DNA of 17,821 nucleotides, from positions 1 through 17,821 of the forward strand of contig NZ_JNIW01000065.1 of assembly GCF_000701425.1 (NCBI RefSeq), given 5' to 3'. A program made the translations under genes and the position numbers. The notes under the pieces are model-generated. The model ran no database searches, was not told where the DNA came from, and saw only the letters and a program-made list of their open reading frames with translations. This document shows positions 1 through 9,274 of this stretch, piece by piece. Numbering within the stretch: the stretch's first letter is position 1; each line of letters starts with the position of its first letter. Origin of the DNA: Deinococcus frigens DSM 12807 (lineage in GTDB: Bacteria; Deinococcota; Deinococci; Deinococcales; Deinococcaceae).

Positions 1-1
1 G

Positions 2-3000
2 GCCTACGTCCAGCTCGAAACCAAGAAAGCAGACAAGGCCACCTCCCAGTACGGCCAGACCTTTGACCGCTTGAAGGGCAAGCTCGACATCACCCAGTCG
101 CTGGAGAATCTGGGTCGCCCGGCGGGCGAAATTACGAAGCAGCTCTCAGCCATCGGCACCAGCGCTTCACAGGCGGCAGACGCCGAGAAGAAGCGCAACG
201 GCGAGACGGTCAAATACCGCGCGCTGCTCGATCTGGCGGGAGACGCGGCCAAACGGCTCAAAACCATTGAAGGCAAGAAGCCCGAACTTTCCCCACTGGA
301 CCGTGAGAAGCAGACCCTGGCTGAGACCCGCGCCCAGCAGGCACTGGAAAAGGCTGTGCGCGCCGCCAACGGTGCGCGCCTGGCTGCCATCGTCAAGGGT
401 GGAGTCCAGAAGGAAGGCGATCTGGACCGGGTGAAGGCGGCTGAAGCCGAGATCAAGCGCCGCGCCGACGTCGAGGACGCGGCAGGTAAAAAAGCCCTAG
501 CCAATGAGAAAACGCGCCGCAAGGAAGCACAGCAGCAGGCCGCACAGGTCAACGAGGCCATCCGCCAGAACGACATCGATAGCGCCGAGGCAGGCTCCAA
601 GCGGCTCCAGCAGATGCGCGAGAACGATGTGCATGGGGCAGGCGACAACGCGGCCCAGGTGCTGGCCGCCGAGAAACGCTACGCCAGTCTGGGCTATCAG
701 GCGCAAAAGGCCGTGCTGGACAAACAACGCAAGGACCGCGAAGCCGACATCACCAACAGCAAACTGCCCAAATCGGTCAAAGCGGACCAACTCAAGACCT
801 CGGGCGAGGATTACCACAACGAGCTAAACGCCTTGGACGCCACCCGAAAGGAACGTTTGGAGAAGGCTGAGGCCGATCTGCTGGCCTTCACGGCCCGCAC
901 CGCCGCTGCTGTTCCGAAAGCGCTGGGCGACAGTCTGGAAGCCGGCCTGCGCCAGCTCCGCGACAGCGAGAAAGACGATCTGGTGGCGGCAAAGGGCAAT
1001 TCCGACTTCGTTCAGCAGCAGAACAAGGACCTGGTTTCCGGCCTTGAGGAGCGTCAGAAGGCCGTGCGCGATACCCGCGAGGCGTACAGCAAACTGGCCG
1101 ACGGCATCCGCGACAAGATCAGCAGTGGCCGAGTGGAACTGGCCGACATTACTGCTTATCGCCAAGCGCTCGACGAACAGACCGCAGCAACGATCCGGCT
1201 GGGCATCGCCGGAGCCGATTACCTCCAATCCGCCCAGGCCACCTCCGAGGCGCTGTACCAGCAGGCCATCGACGCTGCTGTCTCCAACGGCGCGTCTTCC
1301 AACCTGGCCGAGGGCCACACGCTGGCCGCTGAGGCAGCCCAGAGCTACGTGGTCAGCTTGGAAGACGCTCTGGCCCAGATTCCGGGCACCACCACCGCCA
1401 ACGAGGCGTACCTGAAGGTGCTGATCGAGTTGGAAGCGGCGGGCCGCGTGGCTGCGGGCACCGTGGAGACTGTCTCTCAGGCCATGCGGGATCAGGAAGC
1501 GATTCTCGCCAACACCGCTGCCTGGATGGAGCGTCTGACCACCGAGGCGGGCAAGGCATCTGATGCCCTGGTGGAACTCGGAGACACCGCAGGGGCGATG
1601 CAGACCCTTCAGGACGCCCTGGATGAAGCGTGGGCTGCCTCCCGCCGAGGGGAAGATGCCGCCGCCACCATCAGCGATCTGACCGACAAGATCAATGCAC
1701 TTGCCAAATCTACCGCCCTCTCCGAGGGGTTCAATTCTTTCTTCTCCATGCTGTCTGGCACCATCGAGGAACAAATCTCGCAGGTGGTGGGACAGCTCGA
1801 TCACATTACCGACCCAGCAATGGTGGCCCGCTTGAGGGCGCTGCTGGCCGAGCTGCGGCAGGGCGTCATGCCCTACCAAGACCCCAGCAAGGCGGGTTAC
1901 GCCCCGAATTCTAATGGCGGCGGTTTCACCGGGCAGACCTCTAACGGTCTGACGCCAGAGGTCCTCGCCAGTGCCCGTGATCTCACGGCAGCACTCAACA
2001 CCGAGCTGGACCCGGCCACCCTCGGGACCGCCATGACCGGCGCGGCAGACCTGCTGGCCTCGGAAGTGGGGCAGGCATTGCCTGCTGCTACGAAAAAGGG
2101 ACTGGAAGACGGGATCACGAACGCCAAAGCCTATCAGGACGCCCTGGCCAGCATCACGGCGGACGCCATCGTGGACGGTCACAACCGGGCGGCCAATGCC
2201 CCCGCGCTGCCGGACAACCGCTTCAAGGAATTCAGCGATCAGATCATGGGCGGCACGTTTGATCTCTCGGACCCCGAAGTCTTGCGCGGGCTGAATGAGG
2301 GGCTGGACGAGGCGGTCAAAAAAGGCCAGCTCACCGCGTCGCAGCTCGACACCCTGCGCGTGCTGATCGACAGCATCAATGCCCACCCGGTGGACGTGTT
2401 GCCGGATGCCGAACGCTGGCAGCAGGTGGACGAGTGGAACGACAAGCTCGGCAAACTGGAGGCCAACCTCGAAAGCGGCGCAAGCACCCAGGACGAATTC
2501 ACCACCAGCGCCCTGGAGGCCCTGCCCGCGCTGGACCGGCTGGCAGAGGCGGCAGAGCGGCAGGGCAAGACGGATCTGGCCGCCGCCTGGCGTGCGGCGG
2601 CGGCAGGGGTGCGCCAGCTCGGCGGTGAGGCCCTGGAAGCTGCCGAGAAGCTGCTCAAGCTCCAGGCGGCAGCCACGGGCCTGGAATCCATTGGAAACGG
2701 CCTGGCCAGCATCTTCAACGCCTTCGGGCTGGGCGATGTGGGCAAGCTGTCCAGCGCCCTGGGCGGGGTCTTCAAGGCGGGCCTGAACATTCAGTCCAGC
2801 TACAAGGCCATCGGGCCAGCGTTCCAGAAGTCCTTTGGCGCGGGTCTCGGCGCGGTGGGCGGGTTCCTGGGCGCGGTGGGCGAGGGCATCAACCTGGTAG
2901 GCCAAATCGGGGACGCCATCCTGAATCTCTCGCCCGGCTTCCAGGCGTGGAAGAAAGACCTGCTGGAAGTAGCCGAGATTCAGAAGAAGGCGCTGGGGGC

Positions 3001-3910
3001 CGGAAGCGGCGGCTTCAAATCACCGTGGGCCGAACAACTTCAGCAGGACGCCGCCAAACGCGAGAAGCTGGGCAACGCGGGCTTCTGGCAGCGGGTCTGG
3101 TGGGGGCTGACCGGCAGCGCGCCGCAGGTCATGAAGACCGAATCGGCCAAGCTGCTGGCCGAGCTGCAAACCATCTTCGCCGGGCTGGGCGAGGGCATCT
3201 CGAATTCCCTGACCAGCAGCATGACCGACGCCTTCCTGAAGGGGGACATGGCCGACTTCGCGGCCAATTTCGGCAAATCCTTCGATCAGGTGGTGGGCAG
3301 GGTGGTCCTGCAAACCATGATCGACGCGGCCATCCAGGAGGGGGCCGTCGCCACGGACCTGGGCGAGTTGACCCAGGCCATCAAGGACCGGCGCTACAAC
3401 GACATCCCCGGCATTCTGAGCCGCATCAAGCAGCACGCCGGGGAAGCGATGGCCCCGATTGCGGCGCTGGCCCCCAGCCTGCCCGGTTACGGCTCGGGGG
3501 GAGGCTCAGGCGGCAGTGGAGGCAGCGAACCCACCATCTCCCCGGTGGACAAGCGCCGCCGCGACGAGCTGCTCTACAGGTACGAGAACGCCATTGATCC
3601 AGCCGAGAAGGAACGGCTGCGCAAGGAACTGCTGGGCCTGGATCCGAGTGCCGGGGGAGGTGGTGGCAGCAGCACCACCGTCACCCTCTCGCCAGTCAAG
3701 ACCGAGACCCCTGATTGGGCGGCCCTGAATGCAGGCATCAACCGTCTGGCGGACTTCGGTGCCCAGAGTGACCAGATCGCGCGGATGGAGTCCGAGACGG
3801 CCCGGATGAACCGGGAGTCGGCGGGCGTCATGGCGCAGGCCGCCGGGATGATGCTGCTGGCCTCCCAGGGGCGGGGCAGCGGCACAGGCCCCGGCAACAT
3901 CAACTTCTGA
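2..3910 (+). CDS. Phage tail tape measure protein (5' end outside window)
   Basis: Probable tail tape measure protein, which sets tail length and lies inside the tail tube before DNA ejection. The frame is open back to base 2, 23 codons before the first in-window start codon (TTG at 71), with no ribosome site near that TTG. The gene therefore almost certainly starts upstream, and 1302 residues are visible. The first 900 or so residues are rich in Ala, Gln, Glu, Lys and Arg with long helical, coiled-coil-like stretches. Residues about 900-980 form a Gly/Ala-rich hydrophobic region, as expected for the membrane-interacting part of tape measures. A Gly/Ser linker follows near residue 1163, and the protein ends in GNINF. 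Length, composition and position directly upstream of tail hub and fibre genes support the call; no enzymatic motif was seen. A different long tail protein is possible but less likely. Confidence 0.8.
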   Translation, partial: AYVQLETKKADKATSQYGQTFDRLKGKLDITQSLENLGRPAGEITKQLSAIGTSASQAADAEKKRNGETVKYRALLDLAGDAAKRLKTIEGKKPELSPLDREKQTLAETRAQQALEKAVRAANGARLAAIVKGGVQKEGDLDRVKAAEAEIKRRADVEDAAGKKALANEKTRRKEAQQQAAQVNEAIRQNDIDSAEAGSKRLQQMRENDVHGAGDNAAQVLAAEKRYASLGYQAQKAVLDKQRKDREADITNSKLPKSVKADQLKTSGEDYHNELNALDATRKERLEKAEADLLAFTARTAAAVPKALGDSLEAGLRQLRDSEKDDLVAAKGNSDFVQQQNKDLVSGLEERQKAVRDTREAYSKLADGIRDKISSGRVELADITAYRQALDEQTAATIRLGIAGADYLQSAQATSEALYQQAIDAAVSNGASSNLAEGHTLAAEAAQSYVVSLEDALAQIPGTTTANEAYLKVLIELEAAGRVAAGTVETVSQAMRDQEAILANTAAWMERLTTEAGKASDALVELGDTAGAMQTLQDALDEAWAASRRGEDAAATISDLTDKINALAKSTALSEGFNSFFSMLSGTIEEQISQVVGQLDHITDPAMVARLRALLAELRQGVMPYQDPSKAGYAPNSNGGGFTGQTSNGLTPEVLASARDLTAALNTELDPATLGTAMTGAADLLASEVGQALPAATKKGLEDGITNAKAYQDALASITADAIVDGHNRAANAPALPDNRFKEFSDQIMGGTFDLSDPEVLRGLNEGLDEAVKKGQLTASQLDTLRVLIDSINAHPVDVLPDAERWQQVDEWNDKLGKLEANLESGASTQDEFTTSALEALPALDRLAEAAERQGKTDLAAAWRAAAAGVRQLGGEALEAAEKLLKLQAAATGLESIGNGLASIFNAFGLGDVGKLSSALGGVFKAGLNIQSSYKAIGPAFQKSFGAGLGAVGGFLGAVGEGINLVGQIGDAILNLSPGFQAWKKDLLEVAEIQKKALGAGSGGFKSPWAEQLQQDAAKREKLGNAGFWQRVWWGLTGSAPQVMKTESAKLLAELQTIFAGLGEGISNSLTSSMTDAFLKGDMADFAANFGKSFDQVVGRVVLQTMIDAAIQEGAVATDLGELTQAIKDRRYNDIPGILSRIKQHAGEAMAPIAALAPSLPGYGSGGGSGGSGGSEPTISPVDKRRRDELLYRYENAIDPAEKERLRKELLGLDPSAGGGGGSSTTVTLSPVKTETPDWAALNAGINRLADFGAQSDQIARMESETARMNRESAGVMAQAAGMMLLASQGRGSGTGPGNINF

Positions 3911-3930
3911 ACACAACCCAAGGAGGCGGG

Positions 3931-5631
3931 ATGCCGCATGGAACCTACCAGCCAGACCGCAAGGACTGGCTTATTCAAGTCGGCCCCTACGTCCTCACGC
4001 CCGCCAGTCCCGGCCCACCCGGTGCGGACTGGCAGCTCGCGGGCGTGTGGTCTCTGACCTACGGCCCGCTGGGCGAGTGCCGCTACGGAGAACTGGGCTG
4101 CACGGCAGACCCCGGCCTGCTGCTGGACTCCTACCCCATCGAGCTTTACGAGCATCCGCCCTACGAGCGGACCCCAGATTTCCGGGGGGTTGTGGGGGTA
4201 ACCCGTGGCAACCGGACGCCAGAACTCGGGGCTTACACCCTGGCGCTGGTTGGCGAGGGGGACCTGGACGCGGACGGCCTGGCGATCTACAGCGAGTACA
4301 CGAAGTTGGGCGCAGGCATGGGCCTGACACCGAAGCCGGACGAGACCGTGGCCGCGTTCCATGAACGAATCCTCGAACCCTGGGGGGATGGGGGCTGGGG
4401 CGTGCGCGGAGACGGCGCGAAGGTGGTGGGCAGGCCCAGCGGCGGGCCGGTCTTCACCGAGGCGCAGGTTCACGGCTACACCAGCAGTGGACAGCAGCGG
4501 CGCGATTATGTGACCGAGACCAGCGCCTCTCCGGGGGACCGCTGGAAACGGCTGTATGACACGCGCGCCCTGCCGCTGCCGTATGCGCCCCGGCGGTACG
4601 CGCCTGCGGGAACGGACAACCTGCTGTTGCCGGACGTGGAGACACCCACCCCGCTCAGCTACACCACCAACCCGCTCCCTTACGCCGCGCCACTCGACCT
4701 TTCCTTCGACAATCAACCCGTGGTGGAGGTCACGGGAGGCTGGCCAGAGCCATCTGCCGAGACGCGGAACTACCTGGTCTCGATCCCGCTCTCCGCCGTC
4801 GTCCGGGGCAGCGCGGGCTGGGAAGGGGCGCAGGGGGCTGAGTACAGCCTCCAGGCCCTGAGCGTGGTGCTGGGGGCTACTCTGACCAGTTTCTACGGGC
4901 CGATTGACGCCGTAATCGGTGTTAATTTCAACTCCAGCGATTACGACGTGGTGCGGACTCCTGGCGGCCTGGAGGTGACCGCGCAACATTGGATCAGCCG
5001 GAACGCGCAGGGAAGCGACCCGGATATTGCGATCAGTACGGTCATTTCTGCCCGCGCGGCCTTCGCCTATCCCCGGTCATTCGGGCCGGGGCCGGGGCAA
5101 CCGCCGCCGCAGGAGTGGGCGGTCCAGATTGTCCCGGAGGCGGACTTTCTGGAGACGGTTTACCAGACGCTTAACGGCGGCACTTACTGGTGGAAGGTCG
5201 CGCTGAAGATCCTCGCCACGCCGCACTCCTACCGCTACACCCGGAAGGCAAACGCAGACACCAGTAAGCCGGGAAACCAGTACGCGAGGGTCTATCGGCA
5301 GGACGGACGCTACCAGTTCGACGTCCGGTTTGACGCCCCGAAGATGGTTCAGGACAAGCTGGTGGACGCCATCCCACCGGATAACTATCCGCCCGGCTGG
5401 GACGCGCCCTCGGTGTCTGCCCCGACGTTCCAGGGGGAGGTGCCGGGCGTGCTGTGGCCTCCGGCCCGGGTGGGCGCGCTGTACGTGACGGAGGCCCGGA
5501 CCATCCGCACGCATGAGCGGCAGTGGACCGAACTTCAGACCGGCGCGCGGCAGACCCAGAAGCTGCTCTCCAGCGAGGCCCGGCTCAAGACCGCGATTGA
5601 CAACCGCCAGGGCCAGGGCGGGGCCTGGTGA
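3931..5631 (+). CDS. Putative tail hub / tail tip (Tal- or Dit-like) protein
   Basis: Protein of 566 residues that I cannot assign firmly. It starts at ATG 3931 behind an excellent ribosome site, AAGGAGG at 3920-3926, 20 bases after the tape measure stop. In siphoviruses the genes after the tape measure usually encode the distal tail and hub/tip proteins that connect tube to fibres. The N-terminal part (residues about 45-95) has short strand-like segments including LYEHPPYE and PDFRGVVGV, which resemble the 'receptor-hub' N-terminus of tail-associated proteins. The rest is rich in Pro, Gly and aromatics without coiled coils or membrane helices, fitting a globular structural protein. No lysozyme or peptidase motif was recognised. 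The last codons overlap the next gene by four bases (GTGA), so the two are translationally coupled. Function is inferred mainly from gene order. Confidence 0.55.
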   Translation: MPHGTYQPDRKDWLIQVGPYVLTPASPGPPGADWQLAGVWSLTYGPLGECRYGELGCTADPGLLLDSYPIELYEHPPYERTPDFRGVVGVTRGNRTPELGAYTLALVGEGDLDADGLAIYSEYTKLGAGMGLTPKPDETVAAFHERILEPWGDGGWGVRGDGAKVVGRPSGGPVFTEAQVHGYTSSGQQRRDYVTETSASPGDRWKRLYDTRALPLPYAPRRYAPAGTDNLLLPDVETPTPLSYTTNPLPYAAPLDLSFDNQPVVEVTGGWPEPSAETRNYLVSIPLSAVVRGSAGWEGAQGAEYSLQALSVVLGATLTSFYGPIDAVIGVNFNSSDYDVVRTPGGLEVTAQHWISRNAQGSDPDIAISTVISARAAFAYPRSFGPGPGQPPPQEWAVQIVPEADFLETVYQTLNGGTYWWKVALKILATPHSYRYTRKANADTSKPGNQYARVYRQDGRYQFDVRFDAPKMVQDKLVDAIPPDNYPPGWDAPSVSAPTFQGEVPGVLWPPARVGALYVTEARTIRTHERQWTELQTGARQTQKLLSSEARLKTAIDNRQGQGGAW

Positions 5632-6050
5632 GCGGCCTGATCCGCATTCGCTGCTCACCTCCCGGTGGCGGCGTGGTCTGGCTGACTGACGAGCTGACCC
5701 GGTACAGCGCCCCGTATGACCTTCTGCCGCCGAGCGTGACCGGCAGCCGGGCTGTGGACAGCTCTAGCGTCGCACACACCGGAGACGGCAGAACCACCAC
5801 CTACGCCTACACCGCGACGGGCGATCTCTCGGCCACCACGCCGGAGCGCCTGGACGTGAAGTACTTCCGCACCAAACGCCTGCTCCGCTACGCCGATCAG
5901 GTCTGGCGCGCGGACCGTTTCCTCAAGCTCGCCGGGGCCACCATCGGCGGCGCTGATCCCCTACGCGGACAGGTCGTGGTCCCGGCCCCGATTGTCTGCG
6001 CCGTCTCTGACCTCCGCTGGTTTGATAGCAAAGGAAGGCCGCTTGAATGA
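5628..6050 (+). CDS. Small conserved-position tail protein, function unknown
   Basis: Protein of 140 residues starting at GTG 5628, which overlaps the stop of the preceding tail gene as GTGA. Its own stop overlaps the next start as ATGA. It is therefore the middle member of a translationally coupled trio (hub, this protein, fibre), which argues for a structural or assembly role at the tail tip. The sequence is strand-rich and contains only two cysteines. It has no signal peptide, no membrane helix and no recognised motif. It could be a connector between hub and fibre or a fibre chaperone; I cannot tell which. Confidence 0.6.
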   Translation: MSGLIRIRCSPPGGGVVWLTDELTRYSAPYDLLPPSVTGSRAVDSSSVAHTGDGRTTTYAYTATGDLSATTPERLDVKYFRTKRLLRYADQVWRADRFLKLAGATIGGADPLRGQVVVPAPIVCAVSDLRWFDSKGRPLE

Positions 6051-9000
6051 CTTATCCACCCAACCTCCTCCGTCTGGACCCCGCCTTCCGCGTTCTTCTC
6101 CCCGAAGGGGCCGACGGCGGAACGGGCGAACTCGAATATCAAGGCCCGTACCGGGTGGCTGCCCTGCTGGCTGGCGCGCCCAGCGGTATCAAGGTCATCA
6201 TCCCTGATCCCGCAGGCGCTCCCCGCCTTGGTAAAGTCGTCGCCCTGGACGGCACGCCGGACGTGTATTTCCTTGGCGCGAGGTCCGGCGATTCCGTGCC
6301 GCCCTACCTGACGCTGCGCGTGTACCCCGATTTCCCGCTGATCGGCGGCGTCGTGGACCGGGGCGAACCGATTGTCTCTTCCGGGCGGCCCCATGAGTTC
6401 CCGGATGGCAGTGGGTTGTGGGACCTTCAGGATGTGGGGGGCGACGAGCGGCCTACGATTGCTTCCAGGGAGCAGCTCCTGACCGTATCGCAGGTGCTGG
6501 CCGACTACGGGCTGATCCTGCCGAACCTGGCGAACGCGACGGCGCAGCTTCAGGCGGTGCTGGGGGAGGTGCGGGCGGCGCTGGACAATGCTGACCAGAG
6601 TGCGGTCCTGCTGACCCTGCTGGGCAGTGTGTCGGATGTGGTCACCTACCCGGCACTCAACACCCCGCCCCCGGGCGTGTACAACTATGAAACGGGCCTG
6701 TACCGCCGGTGGGTAGGCCGCCTGGGGGCTTTGCAGAACATCGCCCGTCTGAACGTCCACGTCCGCCAGTACGACGCGAGCAAGCCGATCGTGAGTCCGA
6801 CGTTGAGCGTCCGCAGCGGCAGCCAGACGGGCGCGGTCCTCGCCACATGTGCCCTGAGTGGCCTGAGCCTCACGACGGGCGCGGATACAGTGCTGACGTT
6901 TGATCTGGACAGCACCCTGGCGAACGCGGGCGGCGCTGAGCTGTGGGTGGACCTGGACGCGGGGGCGGGCGCATTGATGGGCCTGTACGACACGCTGGCT
7001 GGCGGAGCTGTGGCGGGGACCGTGTACTACAGCAGCACCACTGGCTATCCCAACCTGCTCGCGCCCAGCGGCACACACGGCATATGGGTGCAGGCGTCCC
7101 GAAAGCTGACCACGAGATCCCTAAACGCGGCTCCAGAACTACTGGCGGGGGTCACGGCAGGAGTCACGGCGGGACCACTCGGCGCGCGGGTCACGAATCT
7201 AGAGGAGCTGACGCAGACCCCAAAGGTCCAGAGCTTCACGGCTGTCGAGGGTACGTTTACCACCGCGCCACTGCCTAACCTAACTGGCCCACTGGGCAAC
7301 GCCTACGGCAACACGCTGGGCGCAGGGCTGTATGGCTGGGGCAAACTGCTGACCACCTCTGGCCCCATGAACGCGGTCAGGCTCTCTCCGGGCAACCCGA
7401 TCACGGGCGGCGGCATGGTGGAAGTGCAGGTGCGGGCATCCAATGTCGCAAACGCCGTGATCCTGGCACGCGGCACAGTCCCCGCTGCCGCCTGGAACGC
7501 CGCCGCCGCGCTGGCTGAACCCGTGACCGTGCCGCTGAGCGCCGCTGTCCCTGCGGGTCAGGTGCTGGTGATGTTTCATGCGTTCGGGGAGCGCGTCGGC
7601 TACCTCTCAGGCGGCAGCGGACCGGGCGTGGCCCCCGCTCGGTACTACTTCGGGAGTGCGCCCGCATCGTATGAGACGGTGGCGATGGGCATTGCCAGTG
7701 ATGCGGGAATCTATATCCAACCCCTCTATGCCCCGGATTTAGCCACCAAACGGTATGCGCTGGCCTCCCCCGCGCAGGCTGCCGCCACGGTCACGGCGGC
7801 CTCGCAGACGGCGCTCGATCAGGTGCTGGGACCAGTGGACATCCTGCTGCCCTCCCAGATCAGCGTGCTGAAACGCGCCGGGGAGCAGTTCAACCTGTAC
7901 ACGAAGCACTTGATCCCATACCAATGGTGGCGGATCGGAACGGTGGATTATGACGGCACGTATGGCAAGCAACTCTCCGGCCTCAGGGACAATGACTGCT
8001 GGCGGCTGGAACCCAGCGGCACGGGCAAGGGCTATGCCACCCCGGTGGGTACGTTTACCCTGACGGCAAACCTCAAGGACGCCACACTGACCAACCGCAA
8101 GGTTGCCACCAGCACCGTGGCTGTGATTGATCCGGCTGCGAACCAGACGGCCATCCGCGTGCTGTGCATCGGAGACAGCATCACGTACCGGGGGCAATAC
8201 CAGGCGCAGGTCATGGGCCTGGGCGGCGTGACCCTCCAAGGGACGCGCACCATGTCCGCTAACGCCTACCTCGGCGAGGGACGCGGCGGCTGGCGGCTGA
8301 GCAGCCCCCTCCCCGATCTCCAGGGCGGATACGTGCAGGCAGGCAGCGCGGGCGCGTTCGATAGCCCGTTCATGTTTCCGGTGGGCGTGACCGGCGCGGA
8401 TTACCGGGGAAATGTGGAGTTCTGGAAACGGGTGGTGAGCGTGGACAGTGGAGCAACCACCTATGCCGCCTACGATTTCGGCGGCTACGCTCTGGCCGTT
8501 CGGGAAGGCGGGGCCACGGTGCAATACGCGGCCAGCGGCTACCCCCTGAATCCTGTCACGGGCTGGGTGGTTTTTGACCCGGCAAAAGCGGCTGGAGAGA
8601 AGTTCCAAACGTGGAACGGCGCGGCGTGGGTGGCGATGGGCACGCAGCCGAGCGGGTTCGCGTTCAACTTCGCCGCCTATATTGCCCGCTATGCCTGGGC
8701 GTTCACAACGGGCGCACCCACCCACGTCACCGTCTTGCTGGGCGCGAACGACTGGTCCGGCACCGTACCCGACGCCGCGAGCCTCGCTGTCTGGACGGCG
8801 CAGTATCAGACGATGGTGGACAGCATTCATGCGTACAGCGCGGCCATCAAGGTGATCGTGGCCCTGCCTACCCTGCCCGCCACGCAGGACGGTGAGGGCG
8901 ATCTGTACGGGGCGGGACTGAACGGGGAGCGGATGCGGCTGAATGACCAGCTCGTCACGCGGGCGCTGCTGGACAGATTCGACACGGCTGCGAACCGCAC

Positions 9001-9202
9001 CGCCAAGACGTTCGTGAGCATCTTCGGGGCGGGCATTGATCCCTACTTCGGCTACACGCTCGGCAGCGCGGAGGCCCCGAACAAGTACGTGACCGACAGC
9101 ACCCTGTATGTCCGGCGCAATCAGGACGGCATTCACCCCGGTCCGGTGGGTATGGCGCAAGCCGGGGACTGGCTGGCTGCCACGGTGCAGGCGACGCGGT
9201 AA
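6047..9202 (+). CDS. Tail fibre with C-terminal SGNH/GDSL esterase-type domain
   Basis: Large tail fibre of 1051 residues, starting at ATG 6047 in an ATGA overlap with the preceding gene. The N-terminal ~150 residues are likely the particle attachment part. Residues about 145-190 look like a short coiled coil suited to trimerisation. The middle is Ala/Gly/Thr-rich, as in fibre shafts. The C-terminal ~345 residues carry the SGNH hydrolase blocks: IGDSI with nucleophile Ser711, a downstream Gly (RGGW), LGAND with oxyanion Asn901, and DGIHP with Asp1027 and His1030. All four catalytic positions are present, so the domain is probably active. SGNH domains on phage fibres typically remove acetyl or other acyl groups from surface polysaccharide, so this protein likely binds and trims the host receptor. 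The same domain recurs in the lipoprotein gene immediately downstream. The substrate is unknown. Confidence 0.85.
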   Translation: MTYPPNLLRLDPAFRVLLPEGADGGTGELEYQGPYRVAALLAGAPSGIKVIIPDPAGAPRLGKVVALDGTPDVYFLGARSGDSVPPYLTLRVYPDFPLIGGVVDRGEPIVSSGRPHEFPDGSGLWDLQDVGGDERPTIASREQLLTVSQVLADYGLILPNLANATAQLQAVLGEVRAALDNADQSAVLLTLLGSVSDVVTYPALNTPPPGVYNYETGLYRRWVGRLGALQNIARLNVHVRQYDASKPIVSPTLSVRSGSQTGAVLATCALSGLSLTTGADTVLTFDLDSTLANAGGAELWVDLDAGAGALMGLYDTLAGGAVAGTVYYSSTTGYPNLLAPSGTHGIWVQASRKLTTRSLNAAPELLAGVTAGVTAGPLGARVTNLEELTQTPKVQSFTAVEGTFTTAPLPNLTGPLGNAYGNTLGAGLYGWGKLLTTSGPMNAVRLSPGNPITGGGMVEVQVRASNVANAVILARGTVPAAAWNAAAALAEPVTVPLSAAVPAGQVLVMFHAFGERVGYLSGGSGPGVAPARYYFGSAPASYETVAMGIASDAGIYIQPLYAPDLATKRYALASPAQAAATVTAASQTALDQVLGPVDILLPSQISVLKRAGEQFNLYTKHLIPYQWWRIGTVDYDGTYGKQLSGLRDNDCWRLEPSGTGKGYATPVGTFTLTANLKDATLTNRKVATSTVAVIDPAANQTAIRVLCIGDSITYRGQYQAQVMGLGGVTLQGTRTMSANAYLGEGRGGWRLSSPLPDLQGGYVQAGSAGAFDSPFMFPVGVTGADYRGNVEFWKRVVSVDSGATTYAAYDFGGYALAVREGGATVQYAASGYPLNPVTGWVVFDPAKAAGEKFQTWNGAAWVAMGTQPSGFAFNFAAYIARYAWAFTTGAPTHVTVLLGANDWSGTVPDAASLAVWTAQYQTMVDSIHAYSAAIKVIVALPTLPATQDGEGDLYGAGLNGERMRLNDQLVTRALLDRFDTAANRTAKTFVSIFGAGIDPYFGYTLGSAEAPNKYVTDSTLYVRRNQDGIHPGPVGMAQAGDWLAATVQATR

Positions 9203-9261
9203 TGACCCCACACAACCCACCCATCAACGCAAATCGTCGGCGGGATGTGACAAATCTCGCT

Positions 9262-9274
9262 TATGATGGAAGGT
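9262..9274 (+). promoter_or_regulatory. TANNNT-type -10 box giving a probable leaderless transcript
   Basis: TATGAT at 9262-9267 is followed by 7 bases and then ATG at 9275. In Deinococcus, many mRNAs are leaderless with a TANNNT box at this distance from the start codon. No convincing -35 box is present at normal spacing, which is common for such promoters. The GGAAGG at 9268-9273 sits only one base before the ATG, too close to work as a normal ribosome site for it. This reading both gives the lipoprotein gene its own promoter and selects its start. Confidence 0.5.

Noticed and set aside
824..2905. 693-codon open frame on the - strand across the tape measure gene
   Set aside because: Shadow of a high-GC coding strand; low-complexity composition, no ribosome site, and the + strand gene is well supported.
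3574..4989. 471-codon - strand frame spanning the tape measure end and hub gene
   Set aside because: Spans two genes with good ribosome sites on the + strand; no recognisable protein features.
7739..9220. 493-codon open frame on the - strand across the fibre hydrolase domain
   Set aside because: Antisense to a domain with all SGNH motifs; composition (Arg, Gly, His rich) is typical of a shadow frame.
9263..9274. Earlier in-frame ATGs at 9263 and 9266 for the lipoprotein
   Set aside because: They overlap the TATGAT box, have no ribosome site, and add an acidic residue to the signal peptide N-terminus.
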